Part shown: piece after piece, positions 23,501 to 37,200 of the stretch | Numbering within the stretch: position 1 is the stretch's first letter | Layout: each line of letters opens with the position of its first letter | Notes under the pieces: generated by a model | Told to the model about the DNA's origin: nothing | What the model saw: the letters and a program-made list of their open reading frames with translations, nothing else | Databases searched by the model: none | Source: Bugula neritina | Taxonomy: Eukaryota > Bryozoa > Gymnolaemata > Cheilostomatida > Bugulidae | Assembly (NCBI GenBank): GCA_964035545.1 | Contig: OZ037769.1 | Coordinates: forward strand, 2,015,001-2,079,000 | DNA: 64,000 nt | Direction of reading: 5' to 3' | Program-made: the position numbers and the translations under genes

Positions 23501-26500
23501 GTTAGACTTGTTCAAATGACTTCTTACAAGCTACAAGATGGCAAACACTGTAAGTTTTACATCTTTGGTTTGAAGTAAAGTAAACTACTGAGTTATGATA
23601 TGAAACTTTAGATCAGAAATAAAAATTTATTCGGTGCTAATCAATCAATACATTGTAGCACAGTTTTCGAACCAAGCATTAACAAACTCAGTGTTGCTAT
23701 TTGTAGCTTTAAGCCTATATGCCTAGTAGCCATAAGTTTTGCTGGGCTATATCTTTCTGCTTTACAACCAACACACTGCTTTAGCAAGACCACAAACCAA
23801 CCTCTGCCGTTGTCTCCCCATACAAAGAGTCTGTGTTCATCAACACCACAGAATTTATATCAGCTTTCCCAGCAGAGTTCAGGTTGTTTAGTAATTTTAT
23901 AAGTATTGCTGCAATTCTAGTTGCAGATGGATGAGTCCGCAGGAAGTGGGTGAACTCAGTCTTGTCGTCCAATTGCCGTGTCGCCGCACCATATGATATT
24001 TGAATAATGTTAACAGGAATCATCAGTCTCTGCTCCTGTTATTAAAGTATAAAAACTTACAAATAGGGGTCAAGCTAGTAAAATGTAATTTTTGTCAATG
24101 TTAAAATATGTTTCATGTTGGCTTCATGGCAACCAGACTAGTTAAAAATTACAAAACAGGAAAAGAAATTAAACAATGAACCTAACAACAGCGATAGAAT
24201 TTTAGTAGAGCTGTAAATGAGACAGCATACCGTAACAGATATGTGACTACTGTAATCTCCAACCAGTCCAATAATCTTTGAGCGATCTAGACAATGCTCT
24301 TTGTTACAGTATTCTGTTGTACCATTCAGCACATCTGTGAGCAACTTCTGAGTAAGAGCTGTGTTGAAACAGGTGTCTAGAATTAGCAGGCCTAAATTGA
24401 GACCTTTATCTTGAAAGAGTTGATTTAGTCGTGTCCTAGCAAATGTAGCAGCTTCAGCTCTCAGCGATGCTTCTGCGTTAAACTTCTGACAGCTCCATAA
24501 ATCAGGATATTCATTAAAACTGCAAAGTATGAAGCTGTTGTTTTTCTAGTACCAATCTTGTGTGCCTTGTGCAAGACAAACCAAAATATTGCATAAGAGC
24601 AGTGTTTGCAAAAATATAATAAGAATTTGTTGAAGTTTTATGAACTGAGGTTTTCCTCAAAATAAAGTTTTTAAGATATTTAAACTTGTACTCAATTATC
24701 CTAACCTACCTGTCATGAATAGGCATAGTGACAAGTATGATAAAGTCTCCTGGCAGGTAAATGTAATCTGGTACAGGTAGTTGCTGACTACACTTTCCTC
24801 GGCAGCTCTCACTGGTACACCACATGTCTGTGTTCATCTCTGCCACGGAGTCCACCATCGACCACCCACTGGAAGGGCTGTATGTCTCCTAACAAAATTA
24901 TGTCAATTTTATTTTGAGGCGTTCTTCTTTGAATATAATTCGATCTACTAGGAATCTTCTTTATAAGTTGAAAGTAATCAATTGACTGGTCATTTTACCA
25001 TTTACCAGAAAATGTTTACAGATAGATCCATAGCATTTATAGATACAAAATGAAACACCTTCAGAACATCACCACCATAACAGATTCACAGGTCATTTTG
25101 TAAACACAATTATAGAGATGAAGACAAAAAGTTCTAAATTTCCAATTTGTATTAAAGTATACATGAAAAATCTTACACCCTGTCTTAGCTGGTAAAGTGG
25201 TATTTCTGGCTGTATTTGAAGAACATTTTTCATAAATCTGAGGCTGAAGGTTTTGTTATCATAATCTAAAGTTATGCTAATAGATTTCACTTTTTTGTTG
25301 ATCAGCTTCTGTAACTTCTCAACCTCAAGGTTAGGACAGACTGCTATTCTGCCTGAGCACTCACTATTTACCACTTCCTGTACGGAAGCAGCCAATAAGC
25401 GCACTGCTGCCAAAGTTTGGAAGACGTTAGATCCAGCAGAGCTATTCAGCTGGTACTGTTTCACAATGTGTATAGAGTCATGAGCACCAGCAAGAAACTC
25501 AAAGTCTTCTCTCTCTGGCAGTTCAGGAGAGACAATCCAGGAAAAGCCGAAGCCAGTGAGATGAGTAGGATTTACTAAAAACAAAAGATAATGCAATGAT
25601 TCCATTTCCATTATCTCCAGAATCAACAAGGTATAGAAAAAGTTCTTTTTTTTCCAATGGAAATTTTTGGTGGCATGAATAGAATTCACTAAAATATAGG
25701 TTTGCGTCTGTAAAGAATTGTTTCGAAACTGTATCTTATATATTGAATGCAAGAAAATCTCTGTCACTACTCAGTGTTTTTAGTCATGATATGTAAAAGT
25801 TCCTCAAAATACCTTGATTTCAGCCAATAGAAATTTAATAAGCAAAGTATTCTTGACAACAAAATGTATACCACTTCATTTCGTTTGAAAACATTCAGTG
25901 TTACAGGTAATTTGCTGCTAAATTGCTCAGAACCTCTATGAGAATATTATTACAACTTTATGACCCTTGTCGAACATACTCTCAATTGAGTTGTATGATT
26001 AAAACCTGACAAGGAAGCATTTAGCAGATGCTAAGCCTAAAATATTTCACGACCAAAGAGATAACGCTTGACTTGTTATTCATAAAAATGATTGATGTTG
26101 GCACTTCTCTTTTAGGTTTTTAGCTCAAATTTCAACATTGTGCCAGAATAAGATAAGAATACCTGTAGTAATTAAAAATATTGTGGTTGTTTAACTCTTA
26201 ATATGACTAAAATTTCAACAGGAAAAAATAAAGCTGCTATAAACTATTTTTAACTGAAAAAAGCTTAAAGTGGATTATTTCTAAAAGTTGATGTGTAAAA
26301 GAAAAGCAAAAACCTACATTTACTAGGTGCTGACAGAATTATAACTCCCCGAGGTTTATCCAACCCTGTCACATTACGTATGAGTTGAGAGCCAGTAGCA
26401 TCTTGGAGGAACTCAATGTAGCTGTCTACACACACCCTCTTCTCTCTGAGTTCATTTTCCAGCAGCTGTCTCAGAGCTCTACCAGAAGTTGTGGAGCTAT

Positions 26501-29145
26501 ACGCCACTGTTGTATAGTCCCAGTTCAACTTGACTGCTAACTCAGCTATTGCCTATAGTAACATGTATGGAGTTTAATTTTGCAATATTTTATTCTTAAA
26601 AAATATTAAAAGATAGCTGTTATGTAAAATAATATCTACATGTCAAAGGCGCAATACCTTTAAAGCTTTCTTTATTGCTTCTCTATTTTGATTGACTATT
26701 ATATGTTTTACTTTTTACATTACAGCCTCTATGAATAATTTGTATAATATTTTAGTCAAAAATATAGGCAATTAAAAGTAGAATCTCACTTTGGCCCTCC
26801 ACTTCAAAAGAGGGCTGGTATAATATAGGTTGTCATCATAAATAGTTGAGTCTGAAAATTCTTCAAAGCTTATGTAGGGAATTCCAGTAGATCTCAGTAC
26901 TTGGTGAATAATCAGCAAGCCAACACTATCAATCACGCCTATTAAAAAATATCATACTTTTAAAGATTTGCAGATATAATAAATAAGATGCAGATCCAAA
27001 AAATGTTTATAATTTTGCTAAGGAATTTTAAATCAAGATCAAATGATAAAATAGTTCCTAGAGTGACATTTAGTTCAGCAAACTAACTGTTATTTCATAG
27101 ATTATTAATATGGCAGAGCTATAAGCCTAGCTATAACTGAGACATATAGAAATTCAGTCAATTAAGGGTATATCATGACAGAGCAAGGAATGCATCATTT
27201 TTGAAATCACCAGATAGTTGCATGAATTTAATATAGCCTATTACTTATCAACTTAGGTATATATTTATATAATTATATAATTATACCATAATCATAAATA
27301 TTTATATAAAGCATATAGGATATCCAGGCAATATTATACTAAAATCCCAGAGTTTTAAATTCTTTGGTCAAAAAGCTCTACAGTGTAAATAAATTTTTTA
27401 GAAGAATGTTATAATTACCTAAGGCTTGAAATACATTAAGAAACTAAATGTAAGGCAATATCACATTTCTCTTAGCTACTTTCAGATCAACAAACCAATG
27501 AGTGTGCTGTTAGCATAGGACACTGTGCTTTTAACTCCTTCACATGTTTCTCTTAGCAAAACTTGATTAGAGATCTCTGCATTCACTTTAATTGCAGAAT
27601 TGGAGTCACTCCTACAGACTGAGAGGACCTGTACTCCTAACATGCAAAACCAAACAATGTAAATAAAATTCTACAGCATATAATAAAAAATTAATAAACT
27701 CAAAGTTGTTATACTATTGAATTAAAGTATGTTTAATTATTTCTAAAAGAGCATATCAATTCAATCACAAAGGGACACTTCACACATATTTCATGTTAAT
27801 ATGATTTCAATAGAATTAATTCAAATTCAATTTGCAGTTCATAGGTGCAAATTTACTTCGACCATTATTACGGTCACACAAATTGTTCAAACTCTTTTGC
27901 CTTAAGCTTAACTAATTTATCTCTGTTCATGTATAAAGTAGCTTACTCCTAAATGGCTGGTAAATGCTTACAAGCAATGAAACATAAAGGATATCCAGTT
28001 AGCAAACACTAAACCCACTCACCAAAATTCAATGATTGTTTGCTGTTGATACTATTCAAGGTTTCCTTGACTTTCTGTACTTTGGCAGATGCCGGCCCAT
28101 TTTGATTGGCTAAACAGTCAGCGTCTTCTCCACTAATAAATATTATGTAGAAGTCTGAATCTAAAATAGTGGTGAGGTGTTCCAATACATGTATACAGAC
28201 ATTATTTGAAGCAATATCGTAAAGTAATTGCAAGTCAAATATATTTGTATTTTGAAAACAAATTCAATATTTAAAAAACAAAATTAGATTGAGTTTTCTA
28301 ACTCTCATGATTTTCCTTCAGATGTTTACAATTTTGAAAAAAGTGAGGTAACCTTCTGCTTGTTGTTATGCCAGTATTTTACTACCTCTAAATATTATAA
28401 TGTCTAGCTAACATAGGTGCAGCAAAACAAGCAGATGTTATTATAATGCTAAAATGGAGCATTTATTAAACGCCATTTATCTATTTTTCTAGGGAAATTT
28501 TCAGACAGATATGCATATGATGCATCCCAAAGGGAACCAGAAATTAAACAGTGCAACTTTTACTAAACATTATATTTTGGTAGATGACGCAGTTGGTTAG
28601 AATATCTCTATTTTAGGCACCAGCTTCTGAATATTATTATAAAATTAGAAATTAGTTGCCTCATAACTTTTGGATTTTTGCTTAAACACACTATATTTTT
28701 AATTTAATATATGCATGACGCCAGATTATATTTTACACGCTGTAATAAAATATATCCTATTATATTACAATTATTGTAGGCTACTCTACATATTATATTA
28801 CATTGTAACTTATTATAATGATGATATATTTTAATTTTCAGTAGCTACCAGTATGCTGTAGGGTGGCATTTTTAGTCTCAGCTTACATGCTTGCCCAAAA
28901 TGTTTACAAGCATGTGAATTTTAAAATTTCTGTTTGAATGTGCAAACTCAAGAATATTGATTTTAAAAAAAAACAAAAATATGTGATAAACATGACCAAA
29001 TCAACTTTTAATCTAATGAAAACATAAAATTAATTCTTTTAGTTTTACCATGAGAGGATGACTGCTTTAAGCATGTTTGAGTGCTGACGAGGTCGGCTAT
29101 GTATAATCCTACAACAGCAAGTACAATTTGAATGAGTCTTCTCAT
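20558..29145 (-). CDS. Dual Venus-flytrap single-pass receptor, copy 2
   Basis: Fifteen exons join in phase: 29049-29145, 28023-28160, 27496-27636, 26790-26938, 26318-26552, 25177-25574, 24710-24888, 24231-24519, 23802-24035, 23369-23530, 22957-23127, 22002-22788, 21625-21708, 21155-21223, 20558-20808, giving about 1127 residues. Order: signal peptide (MRRLIQIVLAVVGLYIADLV), flytrap 1, three-Cys linker, flytrap 2 (ending NYRYVLIYEFD), SRSCDLHCASFC stalk, membrane helix (VIASCLGIVILFLFTAVVWL), tail. It is closest to copy 3 in exons, introns and flanks. The tail is the shortest of the four. It keeps TYSLPY and PVPMPR, but the YIIP present in copies 3 and 4 reads YRNI here, HVY has become HVH, and the protein stops soon after PVPMPRTITPN. 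The frame is intact, so it is probably expressed, perhaps with weakened signalling. Confidence 0.85.
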
Positions 29146-31202
29146 TTCTAAGTATGTCCCTGTATCTTGGTGGTTACTGAACTATAATATAAAAATTGTT
29201 ATTCACTTTTCTATATAAAAAGTTTCCTTATATTTGTTATACAGCTACTAGACACGAATCATTGCCTAAGTGACTTAGCTATTTTTGATGCATATTTATA
29301 GCCTATAAAGCCAATCAAGTTTTTAATACATTGGAGGAAAGTTGTAAGGTAAAGATCAAAATGCAAATTACAGTTTGGGCTCCAAAGAGCGGCTTTCATA
29401 TAAATCACACCTTAAAATAAAAATATGATTATGGTTTTTTTGTGGCTTGTTGCAGTAATACAAGTGACAAAGAATTTAGTGTTAGCAGAGTAACAATTAA
29501 ATTGGTATTTGGAGTTGCACTCCCAGCTCTAATTTAGTTATCGTTGTACAGTTTTAAAATATTCAACTCGGTTCAATTATTAAACCGCATAGGCCTATTA
29601 TATTATTTGGCTAAGGTAGAGTAGGATGGCCTAGCTCCAGCATAAAAACATTCAAGGCTTTATCAAATCGTTAAACATGTTATGGGAGATCAACAAGACT
29701 GTTAGGCTTCTCAAGATATAATTTCAAAGGATTTGTTTTTTGTGCAAGACATAATTTTTAAAACTTCCTTCTTGTTCTCTGGATCAAAGAATTAGCATAA
29801 CTTAATTTAATAAAATGCAACTTGTTGTGCAGAAGTTGTTCTTATTGATTAAGTATTTTGTGTTGTGATCTGTAGTGTTGAGTTTACCCAGTATATAGGG
29901 GGGCGGGATTTCATATGCTCATTTGTAGATGAAGCCTTATTTGCACATGCTGGCGATGTAACTCGATTATATTAAATGTCTTTTAGCTTTTTATACAACC
30001 TTTGTAATTTACTCGTTCTATTAAGTTTATACCTTAATGAGCTCTTGTACTATTAAGCTTTTACTGTAACTAAAATGGCATTGATAAAGCCAAACTATAA
30101 AATTAACTCAAAATTTCCAAGCCCAATTGTTGAATAGACAATAAAGCTACAAATTATTATAAGCACACTTGCTTAGCCCATTATGAGTGCTACCAATCTC
30201 AATTCTTTCAGTAGGAAGATGCAGAACTATGATTTAATTTTTTTAAAAGTTGTATTTACTTGAGAAAAAGATAAAAGCTTTAAAATTAGTTATAATATTT
30301 TCTCAGACGTATTATAGATTGATCAACTGCATGGGAGTTGCTTTTGCAAACCAACTGCACAGTTTCTGATATATGCAGTAATTTGCTACAACTACCGCGA
30401 TACAGATTTTTTTCAACTACATCAGTGTAATTGTTATCATACAGTGATACATAATGCTTTGAGATTTGTTACGATGATATCTTGATAGGGTAATCAATTT
30501 TGTTGGAGTTATATGCACAACGTAGCCTTTTTCAAATAGTAAATTGCTGTCCACAGACTCAAGCTTTTAATATTTTTAGAACAATTTCTTGATTGCGATA
30601 GTCAAACTGAATTGACTTGTTTATGGGCAATCTCTTTTCTGTTAATGATAAAACCTTGAAAGGTACAATATAGGTATTATTGAATTATGCAATTATTCAA
30701 TATTTTAGGTCTATAGAAGGTTTTATTATTTTATTGATATAAAATTTTTCTAGATCATTATGTAGTGGAGCACACAGTTTAAAATCTACAGCAAAACTCC
30801 TAAATAAATGTAGGTAAGTGAAAAAATATATCATTATAATAAATTTACCTAAAACGTGCCCACTATATTAAGCCTCAACAGCAAAGAAGTACATATTTAT
30901 TAGTAGGCAAACAACAAATGTGAATACTGTTATAAGCCATATTGTACATGTAATAGTATATAATATATAGTAGTATACATAATATATAGTATTATAATGT
31001 ATAATTTATGTTTCTGTCAGCTTGTTTTGCAGTTTGCAGAGTTATAGTCTTTGGGGTGTACTATACATTAACATGACAAATAAGTGCAGTAAAACTAAAC
31101 ATTGTATATTAAGCCTTAGATCCTATTAGACTTTTGTATGTCAAAAATAAAAGTCATAGAAACAAATAAAACAATGTCCATAGACATAATGAAGTTCTCT
31201 TC
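29146..31202. other. Intergenic region between receptor copies 3 and 2
   Basis: No exon was recognised. It carries the copy 2 5' flank (29146-29980), which resembles the copy 3 5' flank near 39960-40260, including AGTGTTGAGTTTACCCA. It also contains a segment similar to the 19.8-20.5 kb spacer. The remainder is AT-rich with short TATA-type alternating tracts near 30955-31010. Confidence 0.5.
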
Positions 31203-34200
31203 CTAATTTTCCTGATCCGATACATCAACTGGCAGTTGTTGCTTCTGATTTATTTGTGCATCTTTAGAGAGATGAGGAGTTATTGTCCTTGGTGCAGGGA
31301 CTGGCTGTGCTTCTTCTGAAGTACTAGGGGCTGAATTGTTTGGTATAATATAATATCCGGAATCTAGCAACTCTGAGTCACCATCTGTGTCAGCTGTGAC
31401 ATTTGCACTGGTAGTAGCTACTGTAGCTTGAGTGGGCGTTTTATTTATTCTTTCAGGTGCCTGGTCTGTGCGATGTAATGGGTTGGGTGGCAGAGGTTTT
31501 AAAGTAATTTCTATAAAGTAATGATTTGGTGCATTTAAAGTTTCAATTGATTAAAACAGAAATGAACACACATAAATACTTAGCAAATATAAAGAATGCT
31601 CATGTAAATAATTAATACAATTTAGCTGCATGTAAGCAAAAGATTTTGTGTAGGGCCACACCACGTTTGTTTTTAAACTACGTCATCCGATTTGGATATT
31701 AAAAAAGCGGAAATGCAAACTACATAAAACTGTTTTAATTCAGCTCGCTAGAAGTTAAAATGTAAATTAAAATAAAAAAATGTGCTCGCTAAATATTACA
31801 TGGTAATAAGCCAATTCGATCAAACTGTGTCGCACAAGTGCATATGTCGCACTTCTCACTCAGCATGTTAGACGCTTGAAAATCCTCACGCGACGTCCAA
31901 TTTTTGGACTAAATGGGATTTCTCGCGTCGTGTGGCCCTACATTTAATGAACAAAGCTCGAGATGATGAAATAAAGAGGTAATGAAAAATAGAGGGCCTA
32001 TTTCCTTACAAATGAGAAGTTTTTATGCTGCCATCACTGCCTACAAATTTTGGACTTAATGCAAATATCAAAGCCATATACAATTTGAGTTTTTCTTGCA
32101 AAATGCAACTCACCATCAACAGCCTGTCTGCCAGAATTTCCAGTTAGCCAATCATTACTCCTCTTTCCGTTGTAAGGCAATGAATAGGTAGCTTCATCTG
32201 TGAATTTGTTGAAAAAAACAAGTTTAAGCATTTTAAAAGGCTAATTTTTATGTGCACAATAACAATAGTGTATATTAATAGTGTATATTACATGTTCACA
32301 CTTGCTATAAATCTATATATTGCTGCGCATTTCTATGAAAATTTTATTGAAGTATAAAATATAGTAATATCAAATTTTATCAATTCAAAACGTGACTTTA
32401 GAAAACTAAAAATAGATTTACAGCAAGTTCTCAAGAACTTTTTGCAACTTAGTAAATTGAACATTCACTGTATTTGTTAGTATGTTAACTAAAAGAACTG
32501 CAACAGGCAACAAAGTCACTTACTAGGAAGATTGGATGAAGTTCCACTTGCAATGTAGACGTGACTTCCTTTATTGGACAAACCTTTAGACATTTTTTGT
32601 GACTGTCCTATTAAGAAGATACAACAAAAACATTTATTGTTTTCTCTAAAATATATTAATTGTAGACAAACATTTACTTTGCTCATCAGCAGATTTTGAT
32701 ATATTTCAAAAACATATATTACTTATATATTTCAGTCAACAGCTTTTGCTTTTCTTCACAAAATTATTAGTTTTATAAGAAAAATTTTGAAACCACCATC
32801 ATTAGGAAGTTCAACTTAGATTGAAAATGTTCTTGCTCTCATTCAATAACGAGGTGAAAGGTGCATATGCTTAATATATAAGTGACTTTCTATACCTTTG
32901 TTTTTGATGACAAGCAAAATGACTGCAATGACAAGAAGTAGGATGACTGTCCCTAAGCAAATCGCAATTGCAATGGTCTGTTGGTTAGCCTTTGTTGGTA
33001 CAGCTGTACTGGAAAAGTCACTTTTCCCCTGACCAGGGCACAAACTTGCACAACGAGGATCACATGATCTGCTTACTAAAATGTCTTGTATAATTTCTAA
33101 AGAACCAGAGTCATCAGTTTTGTAAAACATTGGTACGTCTGAGTCATTTGGTACAGAGATGCCATTGTTGGAATCAAACTCATAAATTAGCACGTAGTGA
33201 TATTTTGAAGTGCCAGGAATCAACTGTTGGGAGAAAACTTGATAACCACTGTTTCCATCTAAGTTTGCATCAAAAGGTGAGAGTCCCGCATCTCCACTCG
33301 TCTCAGAGCTAGAATCATTTTGAGGAATTCTTACTCTCCCAATATTATACTTCAGTTCTTGTGAAGAATACAGTGTTCTATCAAGTAGCTTACTGCAAGT
33401 TTTAATACTTTGACCTTCACATTCACGATCAGCATAATTCATGAACCCATATACTAAAGAGTAAATTGACTTTAAAGTGTAGAGGGCATAAATTTCGACA
33501 TTTGTTTCTGCACCTTCCATGATATAAGATTCATTGGTGGGACAAATATTAACTGTAGAGGAAGTGAAGGAACCTCGGACCTTGCAAGCTCTCTTTGTTT
33601 CATACATCATTACAGTCCAATGGTTTGAGGCAAGGCTACTAGCTCTTATACTTGATAAATGGTTTTGAAACTTGTTTACCTGTAAGAAAAATTTACAAAC
33701 ATTTAAAAAATTAGTACAATTATTTATTTGTTCTAATTCCAATACCTCATAAACTAATAAAAGAGTAAACATAATTTTCAGTATGTGAGAGAGTTGAAGG
33801 CACAATACATTTTAGGTGACACATAGTTTATATATTTTGATTACTATATTTACTTGAAATTCTGGTTTCACTTTAAAGGTGAGAGATCCTCTTAGAATGT
33901 GCCCATATTTCTCTAAAAGAGATATTCTATTCTCCCACACTTCTGTCATTATAAATATGCTGCCACTTTTCTTCCACCAGTTCTCATGTACAAACTTCAT
34001 ATTGTCTAAGAGATCTCTGATTGGCTGAAAAGTATAGTTGAAATTACCAGAAAATTTGAATAAAAAACCTCTGATTGATATATTTATTTTACTGATAATT
34101 ATTCAATAATTTTTAATACTTTATGCAAAACTTTGGATTTTACTGAGAAGTAGTCATTATGAAACTTTATAGTATGAATAATAAATTCTGTAATGTTTTT

Positions 34201-37200
34201 CATTTAACATGGAGCAAATAATTTTTGATCACTTTAATAATTAGCGCCTACCTTTTCTTCCCCAGAGTATATGATCACAAAACTATTCTTCTTTTGAGAC
34301 TGCAGAGTGGACCAAATAGAGTTGTACGTGTTGGTAGTTTCTTCTCCCAAATAACTTAGTTGAAAAGACTCAATTATGCAGTAGTTAGACTTGTTTAAAT
34401 GGCTTCTTACAAGCTGCAAAATGGTAAAAACCTCAAGTTCAACATTTTAAGTTTGAAAGAGATTTTGCTACGAAATAACTTTCAGGCAATATTGGCTTAC
34501 TGAATTTAGCTCCAGAATTTCAGATCTGCGAAAAATTAACTGTACTCAGTGCCGATCAATCAACACAAAGTAGCTATAATCACGGTTTCTAATCCACACA
34601 ATAAAAACTTTAAGTTTGCTATTTGTAGCTTTGCTACTATATATACAAAGCTTATAGCTATAAGTTTTGGGGAGCTTTAAATAAGTGTTTCTGTTTCTCA
34701 ACTACATACTGCTACAGTAACAGCAAATGGGCCAACCTCTGCTGTAGTCTCCCCATACAAAGAGTCTGTGTTCATCAGCACCACGGAATTTATATCAGTT
34801 CTCCCAGCGGAGTTCAGGTTGTTTAGTAATTTTATCAGATTTGCCGTAATTCTGGTTGTAGACGGATGAGTCCGCAGGAAGTGGGTGAACTCAGTCTTGT
34901 CATCCAGTTGCCATGTCGCCGCACCATAAGCTACTTGAATAATGTTAGCAGGAATCATCAGTCTCTGCTCCTGTAATTCAAGTTTAAAAACTTACAAGTA
35001 AAGGTCAAGCTTATAGTAAAACATAAACTTTTCCAATGTTGAAATATGTTTTATGTTAGCTTTATGGCAACCTGACTAGTTAAAAACTACAAAACACAAA
35101 AAAAATTATACAATAAACTTAGAGATAGCGCTTAAATTTCAGTAGAGCAATAATAAGTGAGACAGTTTACCGTAACAGATATGTGACTACTGTAATCTCC
35201 AACCAGTCCAATGATCTTTGACCGATCTAGACATTGCTCTTTGTTACAGTATTCTGTTGTACCATTTAGCACATCTGTGAGTAACTTCTGAGTAAGAGCT
35301 GTGTTGAAGCAGGTGTCAAGAATTAGCAGGCCTAAATTGAGACCTTTATCTTGAAAGAGTTCATTTAGTCGTGTCCTAGCAAACGTAGCAGCTTCAGCTC
35401 TCAGCGATGCTTCTGCGTTGAACTTCTGACAGCTCCATAAATCAGGATATTCATTGAAACTGCAAAGTATGAAGCCGTTGTTTTTCTAGTACCAATCTTG
35501 TTTGCCTTATGTAGGTCAAACCTAAATATTGCATAAAAGCAGTGTTTGTTTGCAAAAAAAATAAGATTTTCGTGATAAGTTTTATAAACTGAGGTTTTCC
35601 TTAAAACAGATTTCTTAAGATATTTAAACTTCTGCTCAATTATCCTAACCTACCTGTCATGAATAGGCATAGTGACAACTACAATAAAGTCTCCTGGCAG
35701 GTAGATGTAATCTGGTACAGGTAGTTGCTGACTACACTTTACTCGACAGCTCTCACTGGTACACCACATGTCTGTGTTCATCTCTGCCCTGGAGTCCACC
35801 ATAGACCAACCACTGGAAGGGATGTATGTCTCCTAACAAAAATGATATCAATTTTATTTTGAGGCATTTTTTTTAATATAATTCAATCCACTAGGGATCT
35901 TCTTTATAAGTTGGAAGTAATCAATTAATTGACTGTTCATTTTACCATTTACAAGATAATGCTTACAAATAGATCCATAACATTTAGATAAAAAATGAAA
36001 GACCTTCAGAACATCACCACCATAACAGATTCACAGGTCATTTTGTTAACACAAATTTAGAGATCAAGACAAAAAGTTCTAAATTCTAAATTTGTATTGA
36101 AGTATACATAAAAAATTTTACCCCTTCTGTTAGCTGGTAAAGTGGTATTTCTGGCTGTATTTGAAGAACATTTTTCATAAATCTGAGGCCGAAAGTTTCG
36201 TTATCATAATCTAAAGTTATGCTGATAGATTTCACTTTCTCATTGGTCAGCTTCTGTAACTTCTCAACTTTAAGGTTAGGGCAAACTCCTATTCTGCCTG
36301 AGCACTCACTATTCACCACTTCCTGTACGGAAGCAACCAATAAGCGCACTGCTGCTAAAGTTTGGAAGACGTTAGATCCAGCAGAGCTATTCAGCTGGTA
36401 CTGTTTTACAATGTGTATAGAGTCATGAGCACCAGCTAGAAACTCAAAGTCTTCTTTCTCTGGGAGTTCAGGAGAAACAATCTTAAAAAGACTGGAGCTA
36501 GTGGTATGAGTAGGGTTTACTAAAAGCAAAAGATAATAAAATTTCATTTTCGTTGTTTCAAGATCCAATCTGGTATAAAAAAGTTTGTGAAATTTTTTTC
36601 TATGGCATTTTTTGGTGGCATGAATAGAATTCACTAAAATATAGGCTAGCATTTATAAAAATTTGTTTTAAAAAATTATATCTTATATACTGATTGCAAA
36701 ATAATTTTTGTCACTATTCAGTGTTCTTTGGTCACAATATGTAAATGTTTCTCAAAAAACAGTCAGTCAAGTCAGTCAATAGAAAGTAAATAAGCAAAGT
36801 ATTCTTAACAACAAAATTTATATCACGTCACTGCGTTGTAAATTTTTCAGTATTACAAGTGATTTGCTGCTGCACACCATCTACTTCAGCTAAATTGCCA
36901 AGAACGTTATGAAAATATTATTACAACTTTCTGACCCTTTTTTTAACATTCTCTTCGTTGGCTTTTATGATTAAAACCTGACAAGGAAACATTTAGCAGA
37001 TGCTAAGACTGAAATATTTTACCACCAAAGAAATAACATTTGACTTGTTATTCATAAAAATGATTGATGTTGGCACAATTGTCTCTTAGGTTTTTAGCTC
37101 AAATTTCAACATTGCACCAGAAAAAAATGACAATACCTGTGGTAAATGATAATATTGTGGTTGTTTAACTCCTAGTATTACTAAAATTTCAACAGTAACA

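Noticed and set aside
25274-25483. Plus-strand open frame, with similar ones at 36219-36428 and 46309-46494
   Set aside because: These are antisense shadows of receptor exon 6, repeated because the exon is repeated. They have no splice or start context of their own.
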